A stretch of DNA of 64,000 bases from AR12 sp036265915 (GTDB taxonomy: Bacteria; Methylomirabilota; Methylomirabilia; Rokubacteriales; CSP1-6): contig DATAOC010000034.1 in the NCBI GenBank assembly GCA_036265915.1, positions 33,291-97,290 of the forward strand. Direction: 5' to 3'. This document shows, one piece after another, positions 47,218 to 56,059 of the stretch (position 1 is its first letter; each line of letters opens with the position of its first letter). The notes under the pieces are model-generated. The model saw nothing but the letters and a program-made list of their open reading frames with translations. It was not told the origin of the DNA and ran no database searches. Both the position numbers and the translations under genes were made by a program.

Positions 47218-48624
47218 TCAAGATCGAAGCGGCGCGCTCCAACGTAAAAGTTTCACAGCGAGCCAGCTCACGAAGGCGGCCGGCAGCGCTGGCGACTCCG
47301 CGAGGGCCGAGAGCGCGCTCGGGACGCGCGGGCCCAGCGCCACGATGCCGACGAACGCGACGCCGCCCGCCACCGCGCCGATGGCCTCCACCGGCCACGC
47401 GCGTGGACGCGCCGAGCCCGCCGCCAGCCGCGGGCCGGCGATGGTGGCCGCCGCGAACCCAAGACCCGCCGTGAGCAAGAGCCACGGGTCGAGCGAGAAC
47501 AGGCTGCCGACCGCGGCCACCGCCACCGCGGCCATCCAAACCGTCGTCCCGCGCGCGGCAGCCAGGGCGGTCACGCGGTCGTGCAGCGCGCCGGCGGCCG
47601 CCAGGAAGAGTGCCAGCAGCGCGACCGCGGCCAGCGCGGCGAGCGCGCGGCCCCCCGACGTCGCGGCCGGCAAGCGCAGCAACGGCTCGGCGAGCGAGCC
47701 GCCGAGCAGCACGTCGGGCACCGTCGCCACCGCGTAGATGCCCCAGCAGGCGGCGGCGAGCGCCAGCGCCAGCAGGGTCGCCGGCGCCGCGAAGCCGCGG
47801 CGGCCGGCGGCCGGGACGAGTGAGATGGCGCCGAGGACGAGCGTGGCCACGCCCGCGAGCGACGCCACGAGCGGTGCGGTGCCCGCCTCCGCCCACACGG
47901 CCCCGGACGCGGCAGCGCCGGGGACGCGCTTGCCCGCCTCGAACCGCAGCCGGCTGCCGGCCTCGACGTTGAGCCGGTCGCCCGGACGGAGCGTGAGCGC
48001 ATCTCCGGCGCGAAGTCGCCATTCGCGCACGACGTGCGATGTCCCTTCCTGCTCCACCACGCGGAACGTCCCCGGCTCGACCACGACGATGCGATGGCCT
48101 TCGTCGAACGCCAGCGTGGCGCGCCGAGCGAACCAGCCGCCGCTCGTCACCCAGGGACTCCGCGCGCCGAACACGAGCGCCGGCCGCGTGGCGACATCAC
48201 GCCAGGCGTGCCACGGTGCGCGCGCCGTGGCCGCCAGCGTGACGAGACAGAGGACGAGCGCGGTGCCGCCGATGACGAGCGCCCCCGCGCGCCAGCTGCG
48301 GGCCCGCGGCGACAGCGTGAGCAGCAGAAGCAGCGCGGCTGCCAGCACGACACCCTGCCAGCGGCGCGCGCCGAGAAGCTGTGCCGCGTCGCCGAGCGGC
48401 ACGAAGCTGGCGCCCAGGATGAGCGTCGCGCTGATGACGATGGCGCCCGCGGATACCGGGTGCGGGCGCTCCGTCGTCGGCCGCTGCAGCAGCGCCACGA
48501 GCGGCGCCACCACGGCGGCGAGTACGAGGAGCGGCGCGTCGGGCGCCCCCGCCGCCACTCGCATGGCGAGGGCGCCGAGGAGGACCGGCCCCGTCCACAC
48601 GGCGATCCCGTTCAGCGCCGTCAT
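47218..48624 (-). CDS. multi-pass membrane protein with a central soluble beta domain
   Basis: A 468-residue membrane protein, not recognised. About five helices lie in the first 140 residues (for example GVVLAAALLLLLTLS), then a soluble beta-rich domain about 150-240 (GHRIVVVEPGTFRVVEQEG, LRLRPGDR-like turns), then seven or so more helices to the C-terminus. The soluble part resembles short FHA- or cupin-like strands only loosely. The ATG at 48624 overlaps the stop of the 67-residue gene upstream (ATGA), so the two form a pair. Confidence 0.75.
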   Translation of the reverse strand: MTALNGIAVWTGPVLLGALAMRVAAGAPDAPLLVLAAVVAPLVALLQRPTTERPHPVSAGAIVISATLILGASFVPLGDAAQLLGARRWQGVVLAAALLLLLTLSPRARSWRAGALVIGGTALVLCLVTLAATARAPWHAWRDVATRPALVFGARSPWVTSGGWFARRATLAFDEGHRIVVVEPGTFRVVEQEGTSHVVREWRLRAGDALTLRPGDRLNVEAGSRLRFEAGKRVPGAAASGAVWAEAGTAPLVASLAGVATLVLGAISLVPAAGRRGFAAPATLLALALAAACWGIYAVATVPDVLLGGSLAEPLLRLPAATSGGRALAALAAVALLALFLAAAGALHDRVTALAAARGTTVWMAAVAVAAVGSLFSLDPWLLLTAGLGFAAATIAGPRLAAGSARPRAWPVEAIGAVAGGVAFVGIVALGPRVPSALSALAESPALPAAFVSWLAVKLLRWSAPLRS

Positions 48625-48824
48625 TCGCGGAAAGCGAGTAGCAGCGCCGTGGTGACGAGGGTGGCAACGCCGGGCGCGACGAGGCCCGCGTACCACCACG
48701 CGAGACTGACGCCACCGAGCCGGACGGTTCCCGGCGACCCCGGCAGCACGGCGAGCAGGAGGAGCGGAAGCGGCAACAGCGATAGCAGCACCATGCCGAT
48801 CCGCCGCGCGCGGGGCGCTGACAC
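48621..48824 (-). CDS. small membrane protein, 67 residues
   Basis: Two predicted helices (about 10-30, GMVLLSLLPLPLLLLAVLPG, and 43-64, WWYAGLVAPGVATLVTTALL). No family recognised. The GTG start is seven bases after a TATAAT box, and the stop overlaps the next membrane protein gene, which supports it being a real, leaderless first gene. Confidence 0.7.
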   Translation of the reverse strand: MSAPRARRIGMVLLSLLPLPLLLLAVLPGSPGTVRLGGVSLAWWYAGLVAPGVATLVTTALLLAFRE

Positions 48825-48831
48825 GCGCGCG

Positions 48832-48837
48832 ATTATA
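48832..48837 (-). promoter_or_regulatory. -10 box, leaderless membrane-protein pair
   Basis: A consensus TATAAT on the minus strand lies seven bases before the GTG at 48824. Confidence 0.6.
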
Positions 48838-48913
48838 CCGCGCGCCTGCCGCGGAATCGGTATGCTGAGCGACGGCGTCGAAAGAAAAACGCGTCGAAGG
48901 AGCGCGCACGTCG

Positions 48914-49609
48914 ATGACCGACAAGCTCGAGCGTGTGATGGTGATCACCGCCCACCCCGACGATGCCGAGTTCGGTGCCGGTGGGACGGTCGCCCGGTTC
49001 GTCAAGGAAGGGCGCGAGGTCGTCTACTGCATCGTGACCAATGGCAACAAGGGATCGAGCGATCGCACGATGACCCCCGAGCGCCTGGCCGTGATCCGGG
49101 CGGAGGAGCAGCGCAACGCCGCGCGCGTGCTCGGCGTCGAGCGCGTCGTCTTCCTCGGCTATCCCGACGGCGAGGTCGAGGACACCCGCGAGCTGCGCCG
49201 GGACGTCTCCCGCGAGATCCGCCGTACGCGGCCCGATCTCGTCGTGTGCCAGAATCCGAACCGCACGTACAACCTCGGCGCCTCGCATCGCGATCACCGC
49301 ACCGTGGGCGGCGTCGTTCTCGACTGCGTGTACCCGCTGGCGCGCGACCACCTCGCCTTCCCCGAGCTGATGCCGGAGTTCGAGCCGCACAAGGTGCGCG
49401 AGGTCTACGTCATGCAGTGGCAGCAGCCGCATCTCGTCAACGACATCACCGACGTCATGGATCTCAAGATCAAGGCGCTGGCCTGCCACGCCAGCCAATT
49501 CGCCGACTTTTCGGCGGTCGAGGCGCGCGTCCGGCAGCGCAACAAGGAGCTGGGGGCGGCGCAGGGCTACGCCTACGCGGAGACGTTCGACCGCATCGTC
49601 ATGTCCTGA
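48914..49609 (+). CDS. PIG-L family zinc deacetylase
   Basis: A 231-residue N-acetylglucosamine deacetylase-like hydrolase. Seen: zinc motif ITAHPDDAEFGAGGT near residue 13, and the third ligand in ASHRDHRTVG near 120. Family members remove the acetyl group from GlcNAc-inositol (MshB) or GlcNAc-malate (BshB), steps of mycothiol and bacillithiol synthesis; others act on unrelated substrates. The ATG has GAAGGAG eleven bases upstream. Its stop overlaps the start of the selenocysteine peroxiredoxin gene (TGATG), and a DinB gene follows, so a low-molecular-weight thiol role is attractive but inferred. Confidence 0.87.
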   Translation: MTDKLERVMVITAHPDDAEFGAGGTVARFVKEGREVVYCIVTNGNKGSSDRTMTPERLAVIRAEEQRNAARVLGVERVVFLGYPDGEVEDTRELRRDVSREIRRTRPDLVVCQNPNRTYNLGASHRDHRTVGGVVLDCVYPLARDHLAFPELMPEFEPHKVREVYVMQWQQPHLVNDITDVMDLKIKALACHASQFADFSAVEARVRQRNKELGAAQGYAYAETFDRIVMS

Positions 49610-50340
49610 TGAGCCTGGCCCTGGCCTTGCTCAGCGTCGTCGTCTCCGTCGGCACCGTGATCGGGTACGCGAGCCTGCTCGGCGTGCCGGCCGTCCGCAA
49701 TCATCCCGAAGGCTACGTGGCGGCGTTCGCCATCGCGGCGACCATTGCCGGCCTCGCGGTGGCGCTGCGCCGGCGGTGGCCCGCCTGGGTGGCGCTGGGC
49801 GTGGCGCTCGTGCTCCTCGCCGGCGGCGGCTACGTCAACTTCGTGATGGCGCGCATCCCGCCGGCCCCGACGATGGTGCGCGTCGGCGAGCGCGCTGCCG
49901 ATTTCACGCTGCCCGATGCGATGGGGCGGCCCATCTCACTGCGCGACTTTCGCGGTCACAAGCCGGTCGTCCTCGTTTTCTATCGCGGCCACTGGTGACC
50001 GTTCTGCGTGGCGGAGCTCCAAGGTCTTGGAGCCGCGCTATCGGAAGCCGAGCGGGCCGGGGTCGAGGTCGTGGCCGTCTCGCCGGATCGCAACGAGCAG
50101 AGCCAGCGCCTGGCCGACGGGCTGCGAATGGGGTATCGCTTCGTGGCCGACCCCGATCTCGCGGTGACGCGACAGTACGGGCTGTTGCATCGTGGCGGCG
50201 GACCGCGCGGCCAGGACGTGCCGCGCCCGGCCACGCTGGTACTCGACCGCGACGGGGTCATTCGCTGGCTCTCGCTGAGCGACAACTACCAGATCCGTCC
50301 CGACCCCGCCGACGTCGTGCGCGCGGTCCGAGCGCTCTAG
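49609..50340 (+). CDS. membrane-anchored selenocysteine peroxiredoxin (UxxC)
   Basis: A 243-residue protein read through UGA at 49996-49998. Residues 1-80 hold about three membrane helices; residues 88-240 form an AhpC/TSA domain (GERAADFTLPDAMGRPI, then VVLVFYRGHW-UGA-PFCVAEL). Cys homologues of this group read YRGxWCPFC, so UGA most likely encodes the peroxidatic selenocysteine (residue 130) with Cys 133 as resolving partner. The domain continues normally past UGA (VVAVSPDRNEQS, PATLVLDRDGVIRW), which a random stop would not allow. A hairpin with loop GGUC follows. It should reduce peroxides near the membrane. The start and end overlap both neighbours. Confidence 0.9.
50011..50036 (+). promoter_or_regulatory. 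bacterial SECIS-like hairpin in the peroxiredoxin gene
   Basis: GCG-ga-GCUCCAA-GGUC-UUGGAGC-CGC begins 12 bases after the UGA: a perfect 7-bp upper stem and 3-bp lower stem with a two-base bulge. The apical GGUC is the same as in the E. coli fdhF SECIS loop as I recall it. This is strong support for UGA recoding. Confidence 0.75.
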
Positions 50341-51302
50341 TGCCCGTCGATCGCGCGCTGACGCTCGCGTACCTGCGGGTCACACCCGGCATGCTCCGCG
50401 AGATGACGCGCGACTGCACGCCGGCCCAGGCCACCACGCCGCCGAAGCCCGGCGAGTGGGCGATGGTCGACGTCGTCCGACACCTGGTCGAGGGCGACCG
50501 GGACACACTGCTGCCACGCTTGCGCCGGATGCTGGCCGAGTCGCGTCCGGTGTTCCCGCGGCGCGAGCCGCTGCGGAACGACGGCTCCGACCTGGCGACC
50601 CTGCTCGACGTGTTCGAGCGCGCCCGCGCCGACGTCGTCCGGCGCCTGAGCGGTCTCGAGCCGGCGGGGTGGCTGCGCGAGGGCGTGAGTCCAAGCCGCG
50701 GCACCCTGTCGGTGGAGACGTATGCCGCCAGCACCGTCGAGCACGACACCGAGCATTTGCGCCAGCTGCAGGACATTCGCGCGTCGCTCGGGCTGACACC
50801 GCGGCGATGCGAGGCGCGCGTGGCGCTGCCCGCCTCGGACCTCGCCGACGGTCTCGCCGCCACGCCGCGTCGCATTGTCCGGCTCGTCGAGGGCCTGGAC
50901 GGCGCCGCGCTGCGCGCACGGCCCGCCGACGGCGAATGGTCGCTCGTGGAGGTGCTGGCGCATCTCACCGATCTGGAGCGAACGCTCTTCCAGCCGCGCT
51001 TCCGCCGCGTGCTGGCCGAGGACCGCCCGGCCTTCGAGCCGTTCGATCCGAAGGCATGGGAGCAGGAGCGCGACCATCGCGCGCGCGACTTCGCCACCGA
51101 CCTCCGCGCCTTCACCCGGGCGCGCGCCGAGACTCTCGCGCTGCTGGGGGCGCTGCCTGCCGGTGGCGCCGAGCGGCTGGGACTGTCCGCGCACTTCGGC
51201 CCCATGACGCTCGGGCAGTACGCGACCCACACGCTCGATCACGATCTCGAGCACCTCGGCCAGATGGCCGCCTGCCGAGCCGCGCTGCGCCGCGATGGCT
51301 GA
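50340..51302 (+). CDS. tandem DinB-domain protein
   Basis: A 320-residue protein of two DinB four-helix bundles, about residues 8-150 and 165-315. Metal-ligand His positions are visible in VDVVRHLVEGDRD and STVEHDTEHLRQL for the first, and in VEVLAHLTDLERT and HTLDHDLEHLGQM for the second. Known DinB-family enzymes include bacillithiol and mycothiol S-transferases and isomerases. The GTG at 50340 overlaps the peroxiredoxin stop (TAGTG). Together with PIG-L and the peroxiredoxin it forms a tightly coupled set. Confidence 0.85.
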   Translation: MPVDRALTLAYLRVTPGMLREMTRDCTPAQATTPPKPGEWAMVDVVRHLVEGDRDTLLPRLRRMLAESRPVFPRREPLRNDGSDLATLLDVFERARADVVRRLSGLEPAGWLREGVSPSRGTLSVETYAASTVEHDTEHLRQLQDIRASLGLTPRRCEARVALPASDLADGLAATPRRIVRLVEGLDGAALRARPADGEWSLVEVLAHLTDLERTLFQPRFRRVLAEDRPAFEPFDPKAWEQERDHRARDFATDLRAFTRARAETLALLGALPAGGAERLGLSAHFGPMTLGQYATHTLDHDLEHLGQMAACRAALRRDG

Positions 51303-51771
51303 ATTGCCTGCCAGCTCGCAGCGCGTGCACGAGGCGCTCGTCGCCCACGGGCTCGCCACCACGATCGTCTATCTGGAGCGCGCGGCGCGCACGTCCGCCG
51401 AAGCGGCGGCCGCCGTCGGCTGTCGGGTCGATCAGATCGCGAAGTCGCTCGTGTTCCGCCTGAGCGGCACCGGCACGCCGCTGCTCGTCATCGCCAGCGG
51501 CGCCAATCGCGTGGACGAGGCGCGGGTCGGCGCGCTCGTGGGCGAGTCGCTCGGCAAGGCCGACGCGGAGTTCGTGCGCGCGCACACCGGGTTCGCGATC
51601 GGCGGCGTGGCGCCGCTCGCGCACCCGGCGCCGCTGCCGACGCTGATCGACGAGCACCTGACGCGCTGGGACCGCATCTGGGCGGCCGCGGGTCATCCGC
51701 ACACCGTCTTTCCGCTGACTCCGCAGGAGCTGATCAGCATCACTGGCGGCCGCGTCGTCTCGGTCGCCTGA
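51295..51771 (+). CDS. YbaK/EbsC-type aminoacyl-tRNA deacylase
   Basis: A 158-residue prolyl-tRNA-editing-fold protein that hydrolyses mischarged tRNA, typically Cys-tRNAPro. Seen: the conserved Lys in QIAKSLVFR near residue 48, GANRVDE, FAIGGVAPLAHP near 100, and DRIWAAAGHPHTVFPL. It overlaps the DinB gene by 8 bp on the same strand. Confidence 0.9.
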   Translation: MAELPASSQRVHEALVAHGLATTIVYLERAARTSAEAAAAVGCRVDQIAKSLVFRLSGTGTPLLVIASGANRVDEARVGALVGESLGKADAEFVRAHTGFAIGGVAPLAHPAPLPTLIDEHLTRWDRIWAAAGHPHTVFPLTPQELISITGGRVVSVA

Positions 51772-51814
51772 CGCGTCGCGCCGCCGGGCCGCCGCTGCCG
51801 CGTCGCGCCCGCGG

Positions 51815-51820
51815 TAGAAT
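51815..51820 (+). promoter_or_regulatory. -10 box for leaderless M28 peptidase transcript
   Basis: TAGAAT lies six bases before the GTG at 51827. Confidence 0.5.
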
Positions 51821-51826
51821 ACGCGC

Positions 51827-53545
51827 GTGATCCGCCGACGCGCGGCCCTCCTCGTCGGTCTTCTCCTCGTCTTCGTCGACAGCATCGCCCTCGGCGGCGC
51901 GAAGAGCGCCATCGCTCCGTCCGCCGCCGAGCTGACGAGCATCGTGCAGACGCTGACGTCGGGGGAGATGAACGGGCGCCGGACGGGCACCAACGGCGGC
52001 GATCGCGCCGCCGCGCAGCTGGCGACGTGGCTCGCCGACGCGGGGCTGAAGCCGGGCGGCGAGAACGGGACGTTCTTACAATCGTTTGTCCTTCGCCCGG
52101 GTCGGAAGCTCGGGCCGGACTGCGCGCTCGAGCTCAACGGCCAGCGTCTTGCGTCGACAGAGTGGATGCCACACGGTGGCTCACGTCACGGCGACGCGAC
52201 CGGCCAAATGCTGTTTCTCGGGTACGGCATGAGCGAGGCCGGCTGGGACGACTGGGCGGGCGTCGATGCGCGCGGCCGCGTGGTGATCGTCCTCGACGGC
52301 GTGCCGCCGCAGCGCCGCACCCATCGCGCCTCCCGCCTCGACAAGCTGATCGCCGCGCGCCAGCACGGGGCGGCCGCGCTGCTCATCGTCGCCGACGAGC
52401 TGCCGTCCCTCGAGGCGACGGCCGCGTCCGTCGATCTCGTCTCCGCGACGCTCACCGAGGCCGCCGCCAACACCGCTCTCGCGCCGCGGACCGTCGACGA
52501 GCTACGGCGTGAGATCGCCAGCGCGCCAGGTGCGATGGTTCTCGCGCTGCCCCGCGCCGCGACCGTTCGCGTCGACCTGGTGCGCGAGGACGTCCGCGCG
52601 GCCAACGTGATCGGCATCCTGCCCGGCACGGAGCCGACGCTGGCCGGCGACGCGATCGTCCTCGGCGCGCACTACGATCACCTCGGCGCGCAGGGCGGCG
52701 AGGTGTTCTACGGCGCCGACGACAACGCCTCGGGCACCGCGGTCGTGGTGGGACTGGCCCGCGCGTTCGCCGCGGCCAGCGGCGCGCCGCGCACGCTGGT
52801 GTTCGCGCTGTTCGGCGCCGAGGAAGTCGGGCTCGTGGGCTCGGGACACTACGTCCGTCAGCCCGCGTGGCCGCTGGAGCGGACGGCCGCCATGCTGAAC
52901 TTCGACATGGTCGGTCGGATGCACGACGGCAAGCTGACCATCGGGGGCGCCGATTCCGGCGACCGCCTGCGGCGCGTGGTCACCGACGCGCTCGCGCAAG
53001 TGCCGGGCGTGACCGGCGACGTGCGCGGCGCGCCGTTCGCGCCGTCGGACCACGCGCGCTTCTACTCCGCCGGGCTGCCCGTGCTGTTCTTCCACACGGG
53101 CACGCATGCCGACTACCATCGCCCGAGCGATACCCCGGACAAGCTGAACGCCGACGGCATGGCGCGGGTCGCCGCCGTCGGCGCCCGCGTGGTCGAAGGT
53201 CTCGACGGCGGCGCGCGACCGGCGTTCGTCCGGATCGCGCCGCCCACCCGCGGCGGCGAGCGCCGCGCGGCCGGCGGCGGTGTCCTGCTCGGCGTCGCCG
53301 GCGACGGTGACACGCGGGGCGACGGGGTCCGGCTGCGGCACGTCATGCCCGGCAGCGCGGCCGAGCGGGCCGGGCTTCGCGACGGCGATGTGCTCGTGCG
53401 CGTGGGCGACGCGCCGGTGAACACCTTCGAGGAGCTGCGCAGTGCGATCCGGGCTCGGCAGCCCGGCGACGTCGTGCGGCTGGTCTACCTGCGAGACGGT
53501 CGCGATCACGAGACGTCGGCGACGCTCGAGAGGAGTCAGGAATGA
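51827..53545 (+). CDS. secreted M28-family aminopeptidase with PA and PDZ domains
   Basis: A 572-residue exported metallopeptidase. Signal peptide about 1-24; PA-like insert about 115-200; catalytic zinc domain with LGAHYDHLG, YGADDNASGTAV, FGAEEVGLVGS, FDMVGRM and FFHTGTHADYHRPSD, giving the full co-catalytic zinc set; C-terminal PDZ domain (about 480-570) with VMPGSAAERAGLRDGDVLVRV. The family removes N-terminal residues from peptides. The GTG start follows a TAGAAT box by six bases (leaderless). Its stop overlaps the acyl-AMP ligase start (ATGA). Confidence 0.92.
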   Translation: MIRRRAALLVGLLLVFVDSIALGGAKSAIAPSAAELTSIVQTLTSGEMNGRRTGTNGGDRAAAQLATWLADAGLKPGGENGTFLQSFVLRPGRKLGPDCALELNGQRLASTEWMPHGGSRHGDATGQMLFLGYGMSEAGWDDWAGVDARGRVVIVLDGVPPQRRTHRASRLDKLIAARQHGAAALLIVADELPSLEATAASVDLVSATLTEAAANTALAPRTVDELRREIASAPGAMVLALPRAATVRVDLVREDVRAANVIGILPGTEPTLAGDAIVLGAHYDHLGAQGGEVFYGADDNASGTAVVVGLARAFAAASGAPRTLVFALFGAEEVGLVGSGHYVRQPAWPLERTAAMLNFDMVGRMHDGKLTIGGADSGDRLRRVVTDALAQVPGVTGDVRGAPFAPSDHARFYSAGLPVLFFHTGTHADYHRPSDTPDKLNADGMARVAAVGARVVEGLDGGARPAFVRIAPPTRGGERRAAGGGVLLGVAGDGDTRGDGVRLRHVMPGSAAERAGLRDGDVLVRVGDAPVNTFEELRSAIRARQPGDVVRLVYLRDGRDHETSATLERSQE

Positions 53546-55170
53546 GTCTGGAGCCCAGGGACGCCACGACCCTCACCGACGCCATGCGACGACGCGCGAC
53601 GCTGTCGCCCGACACGCAGTACTTCTCCCTGTTCGACGAGGTGGTCACGTATGGCCGACTGTGGTCGCAGAGCGCGCGCTACGCCGCGGGTCTCGCGGCC
53701 GCCGGCGTGCGCGCGGGCGACAAGGTCTGCCTGATCTACCCGACGTGCGCGGAGTTCTTCTACACGTTCTTCGGGTTGCTGCGCCTCGGCGCCGTTCCGG
53801 TGCCCCTCTATCCGACGCTCGGCATCGAGGCCACCGCGAACATTTTTCGGAACTCCGAGGCGGTGGCGGTGACCACCATCGGCTGGTTCCGGCAGGGTGT
53901 GGATGCGAGCGTCGCGCTGGCGCGCAACGTGCGACTCGTCCTGGAGCCGAACGACCTCGACGTCGACCGGCCGCTGGCCGCTGACCATCAGGCGGCCGAG
54001 ACGGACCTGTGCTTTCTGCAGTACACGTCGGGCTCCACCGGCCATCCGCGTGGCGTCATGCTCACGCACGCCAACGTCGTCGCGACGACGAGGTTCATGG
54101 CGGAGGCGGCGGGCATCACGGCCGACGACCGTGTCGTGAGCTGGCTGCCGCTGTACCACGACATGGGGCTCATCGGCTGCGCGTTCACGCCGCCGCTGAC
54201 GGCCACGCCGATCTGGCTGCTGCCGCCGGACCTGCGCAACCCGCGGCCGTGGCTGGAGACGCTCACGAAGGTTCGAGCCACGTTCACCGTGTCGCCGGAC
54301 TTCGGCTATCGCAACTGCGTCCGCAACGTGCGGGACACGTCGGAGTTCGATCTCTCGAGCCTCAAGTCCGCGCTGTCGGGCGCCGAGCCGGTGCGCACGT
54401 CCACCATCGAAGCGTTCGAGTCCCACTTCGGCATCAAGCGCATCGTGTCGCCGTGCTATGGCCTCGCCGAGGCCACGCTGGCCGTCGCCATCTGGCCGCG
54501 CGGCGTCCCGCTGCGCTACGACACCAGCGGGCACTGGCTCTCGGTCGGCCAGCCGTGTCCCGGCGTCGCCGTCCGCATCGCGGCGCCGCTGGAAGACGAG
54601 CAGGACGCCGACACGCCGCCGGTGCTCCTGCCGGCCGACACGGAGGGCGAGGTGTGCGTCAAGAGCCCGGGCGTCATGACGGGCTACTACAACAACCCCC
54701 GGGCCACCGCGCACGTGCTGAGCGCCGACGGGTGGCTCCGCACCGGCGACCTCGGGTTCGTGGACGACGAGGGCTTCCTGTACATCACCGGCCGGCTGAA
54801 GGACCTGATCATTCTCGGCGGTCGCAATCTCCTGCCCGCGGACGTCGAGGAAGTCGTGGATCAGGTGGCGGGCGTGCGGTATTCCGCGGCCGTCGGCATC
54901 GACAGCGAGCGCACCGGCTCGCAACGGCTCTACGTGGTGGCCGAGGTGCGCGACCCCGCCGCACCGCCCGACGGTGGCTGGGCCGCCATCACGCGCGAGA
55001 TCGTCCACCGCGTGCACCGTGCCGTCGGCCACCGGCCCGCCCGCGTGCTCGTCGTCACGCCGTCGACGATCCCGAAGACGTCGAGCGGAAAGATGCAGCG
55101 CTCGCGGCTCGCCGAGCTGATCCAGGCCGGCCAGCTGCGCGAGCGGCTCGTGCACGGAGAGGCGGATTAA
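53542..55170 (+). CDS. fatty acyl-AMP ligase-like adenylate-forming enzyme
   Basis: A 542-residue acyl-activating enzyme. Seen: YTSGSTGHPRGVML near residue 155, the FAAL-type segment LPLYHDMGLIG near 205, YGLAEATLAV near 305, RTGDLGFVDDEGFLYITGR, and catalytic Lys in PKTSSGKMQR near the end. FAALs make acyl-adenylates for loading onto carrier proteins; acyl-CoA synthesis cannot be excluded. No carrier protein lies beside it. The ATG follows GGAG and overlaps the peptidase stop. Confidence 0.9.
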   Translation: MSLEPRDATTLTDAMRRRATLSPDTQYFSLFDEVVTYGRLWSQSARYAAGLAAAGVRAGDKVCLIYPTCAEFFYTFFGLLRLGAVPVPLYPTLGIEATANIFRNSEAVAVTTIGWFRQGVDASVALARNVRLVLEPNDLDVDRPLAADHQAAETDLCFLQYTSGSTGHPRGVMLTHANVVATTRFMAEAAGITADDRVVSWLPLYHDMGLIGCAFTPPLTATPIWLLPPDLRNPRPWLETLTKVRATFTVSPDFGYRNCVRNVRDTSEFDLSSLKSALSGAEPVRTSTIEAFESHFGIKRIVSPCYGLAEATLAVAIWPRGVPLRYDTSGHWLSVGQPCPGVAVRIAAPLEDEQDADTPPVLLPADTEGEVCVKSPGVMTGYYNNPRATAHVLSADGWLRTGDLGFVDDEGFLYITGRLKDLIILGGRNLLPADVEEVVDQVAGVRYSAAVGIDSERTGSQRLYVVAEVRDPAAPPDGGWAAITREIVHRVHRAVGHRPARVLVVTPSTIPKTSSGKMQRSRLAELIQAGQLRERLVHGEAD

Positions 55171-56047
55171 GGTCGGCTGCCACCTGCCCGTCTACGGGCC
55201 GGTGGCGCGGCGCGATCCGCTCATCGCGTTCGCACGGCGCGCCGAGGCGCTCGGATACGATTCGCTCTGGGTGAGCGACCACGTGGTCGTCCCGTGGCGC
55301 ATCACGTCCCGTTATCCGTACAACGCCTCCGGCGACTTTCCGCTGCCGCCCGCCGGAGACTTCCTCGAGCCGCTCACCGCGCTGGCGCTCGTGGCCGGGG
55401 TGACCGACCGCGTGGCGCTCGGCACCAGCGTGCTCGTGCTGCCGCACCGCCATCCCGTGCTGGCGGCGAAGATGCTGGCGACGCTCGATCACCTGGCACC
55501 CGGTCGGGTCATCTGCGGCGCCGGCGTCGGCTGGATGCGCGAGGAGATCGAGCTGCTCGGGGCGGCGCCGTACGCGCGGCGGGGCGCGTGGAGCGACGAG
55601 GCCATCGCGGTCATGCGTGCGTGCTGGAGCGACGAGCGCGCCGCCTTCGCCGGCGACTTCTTCCGGTTCGAGGCGGTGGGCTGCCGCCCGCGTCCCGCCC
55701 ACGGCACCATCCCGATCTGGATCGGCGGCCACACCGATCGTGCGCTTCGCCGCGTGGTCGAGCTCGGCGACGGCTGGCACGCCGCGTTTCCACGGCGTGA
55801 CGACATGGCGGAGGCGCTGACCCGGCTGCGTGGCGCCTGCGCCAAGGCCGGTCGGGATCCGGCGTCGCTCACGATCAGCGCGCGCATGGGGCTCAGCGCC
55901 AAGCAGCCGGCGGCCGGGACGCTGGCCGAGGTCCGCGCGCTCCGCGACCTGGGCGTGGATCATCTGATCCTCGAGCCCGGCGTCCGCGACGCGGACACGA
56001 TGACGTCCGTCATCGAGCGCTTCGCCGAGCTCCGCACGCGCCTCTAG
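55166..56047 (+). CDS. LLM-class F420-dependent oxidoreductase
   Basis: A protein of about 293 residues with the luciferase-like TIM barrel: VGCHLPVYGPVARRDPLIAF at the start, YDSLWVSDHVVVP near 32, FVLPHRHP-like LVLPHRHPVLAAKM near 95, GAGVGWMREE near 125 and IPIWIGGHTD near 185. Actinobacterial and related F420 enzymes share this pattern; FMN use is also possible. A GTG at 55202 would cut off the first beta strand. The likely start is the ATT at 55166, overlapping the upstream TAA (ATTAA), since no ATG/GTG/TTG occurs nearby in frame. Confidence 0.85.
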   Translation: MKVGCHLPVYGPVARRDPLIAFARRAEALGYDSLWVSDHVVVPWRITSRYPYNASGDFPLPPAGDFLEPLTALALVAGVTDRVALGTSVLVLPHRHPVLAAKMLATLDHLAPGRVICGAGVGWMREEIELLGAAPYARRGAWSDEAIAVMRACWSDERAAFAGDFFRFEAVGCRPRPAHGTIPIWIGGHTDRALRRVVELGDGWHAAFPRRDDMAEALTRLRGACAKAGRDPASLTISARMGLSAKQPAAGTLAEVRALRDLGVDHLILEPGVRDADTMTSVIERFAELRTRL

Positions 56048-56059
56048 CGGGCGCCGGCG

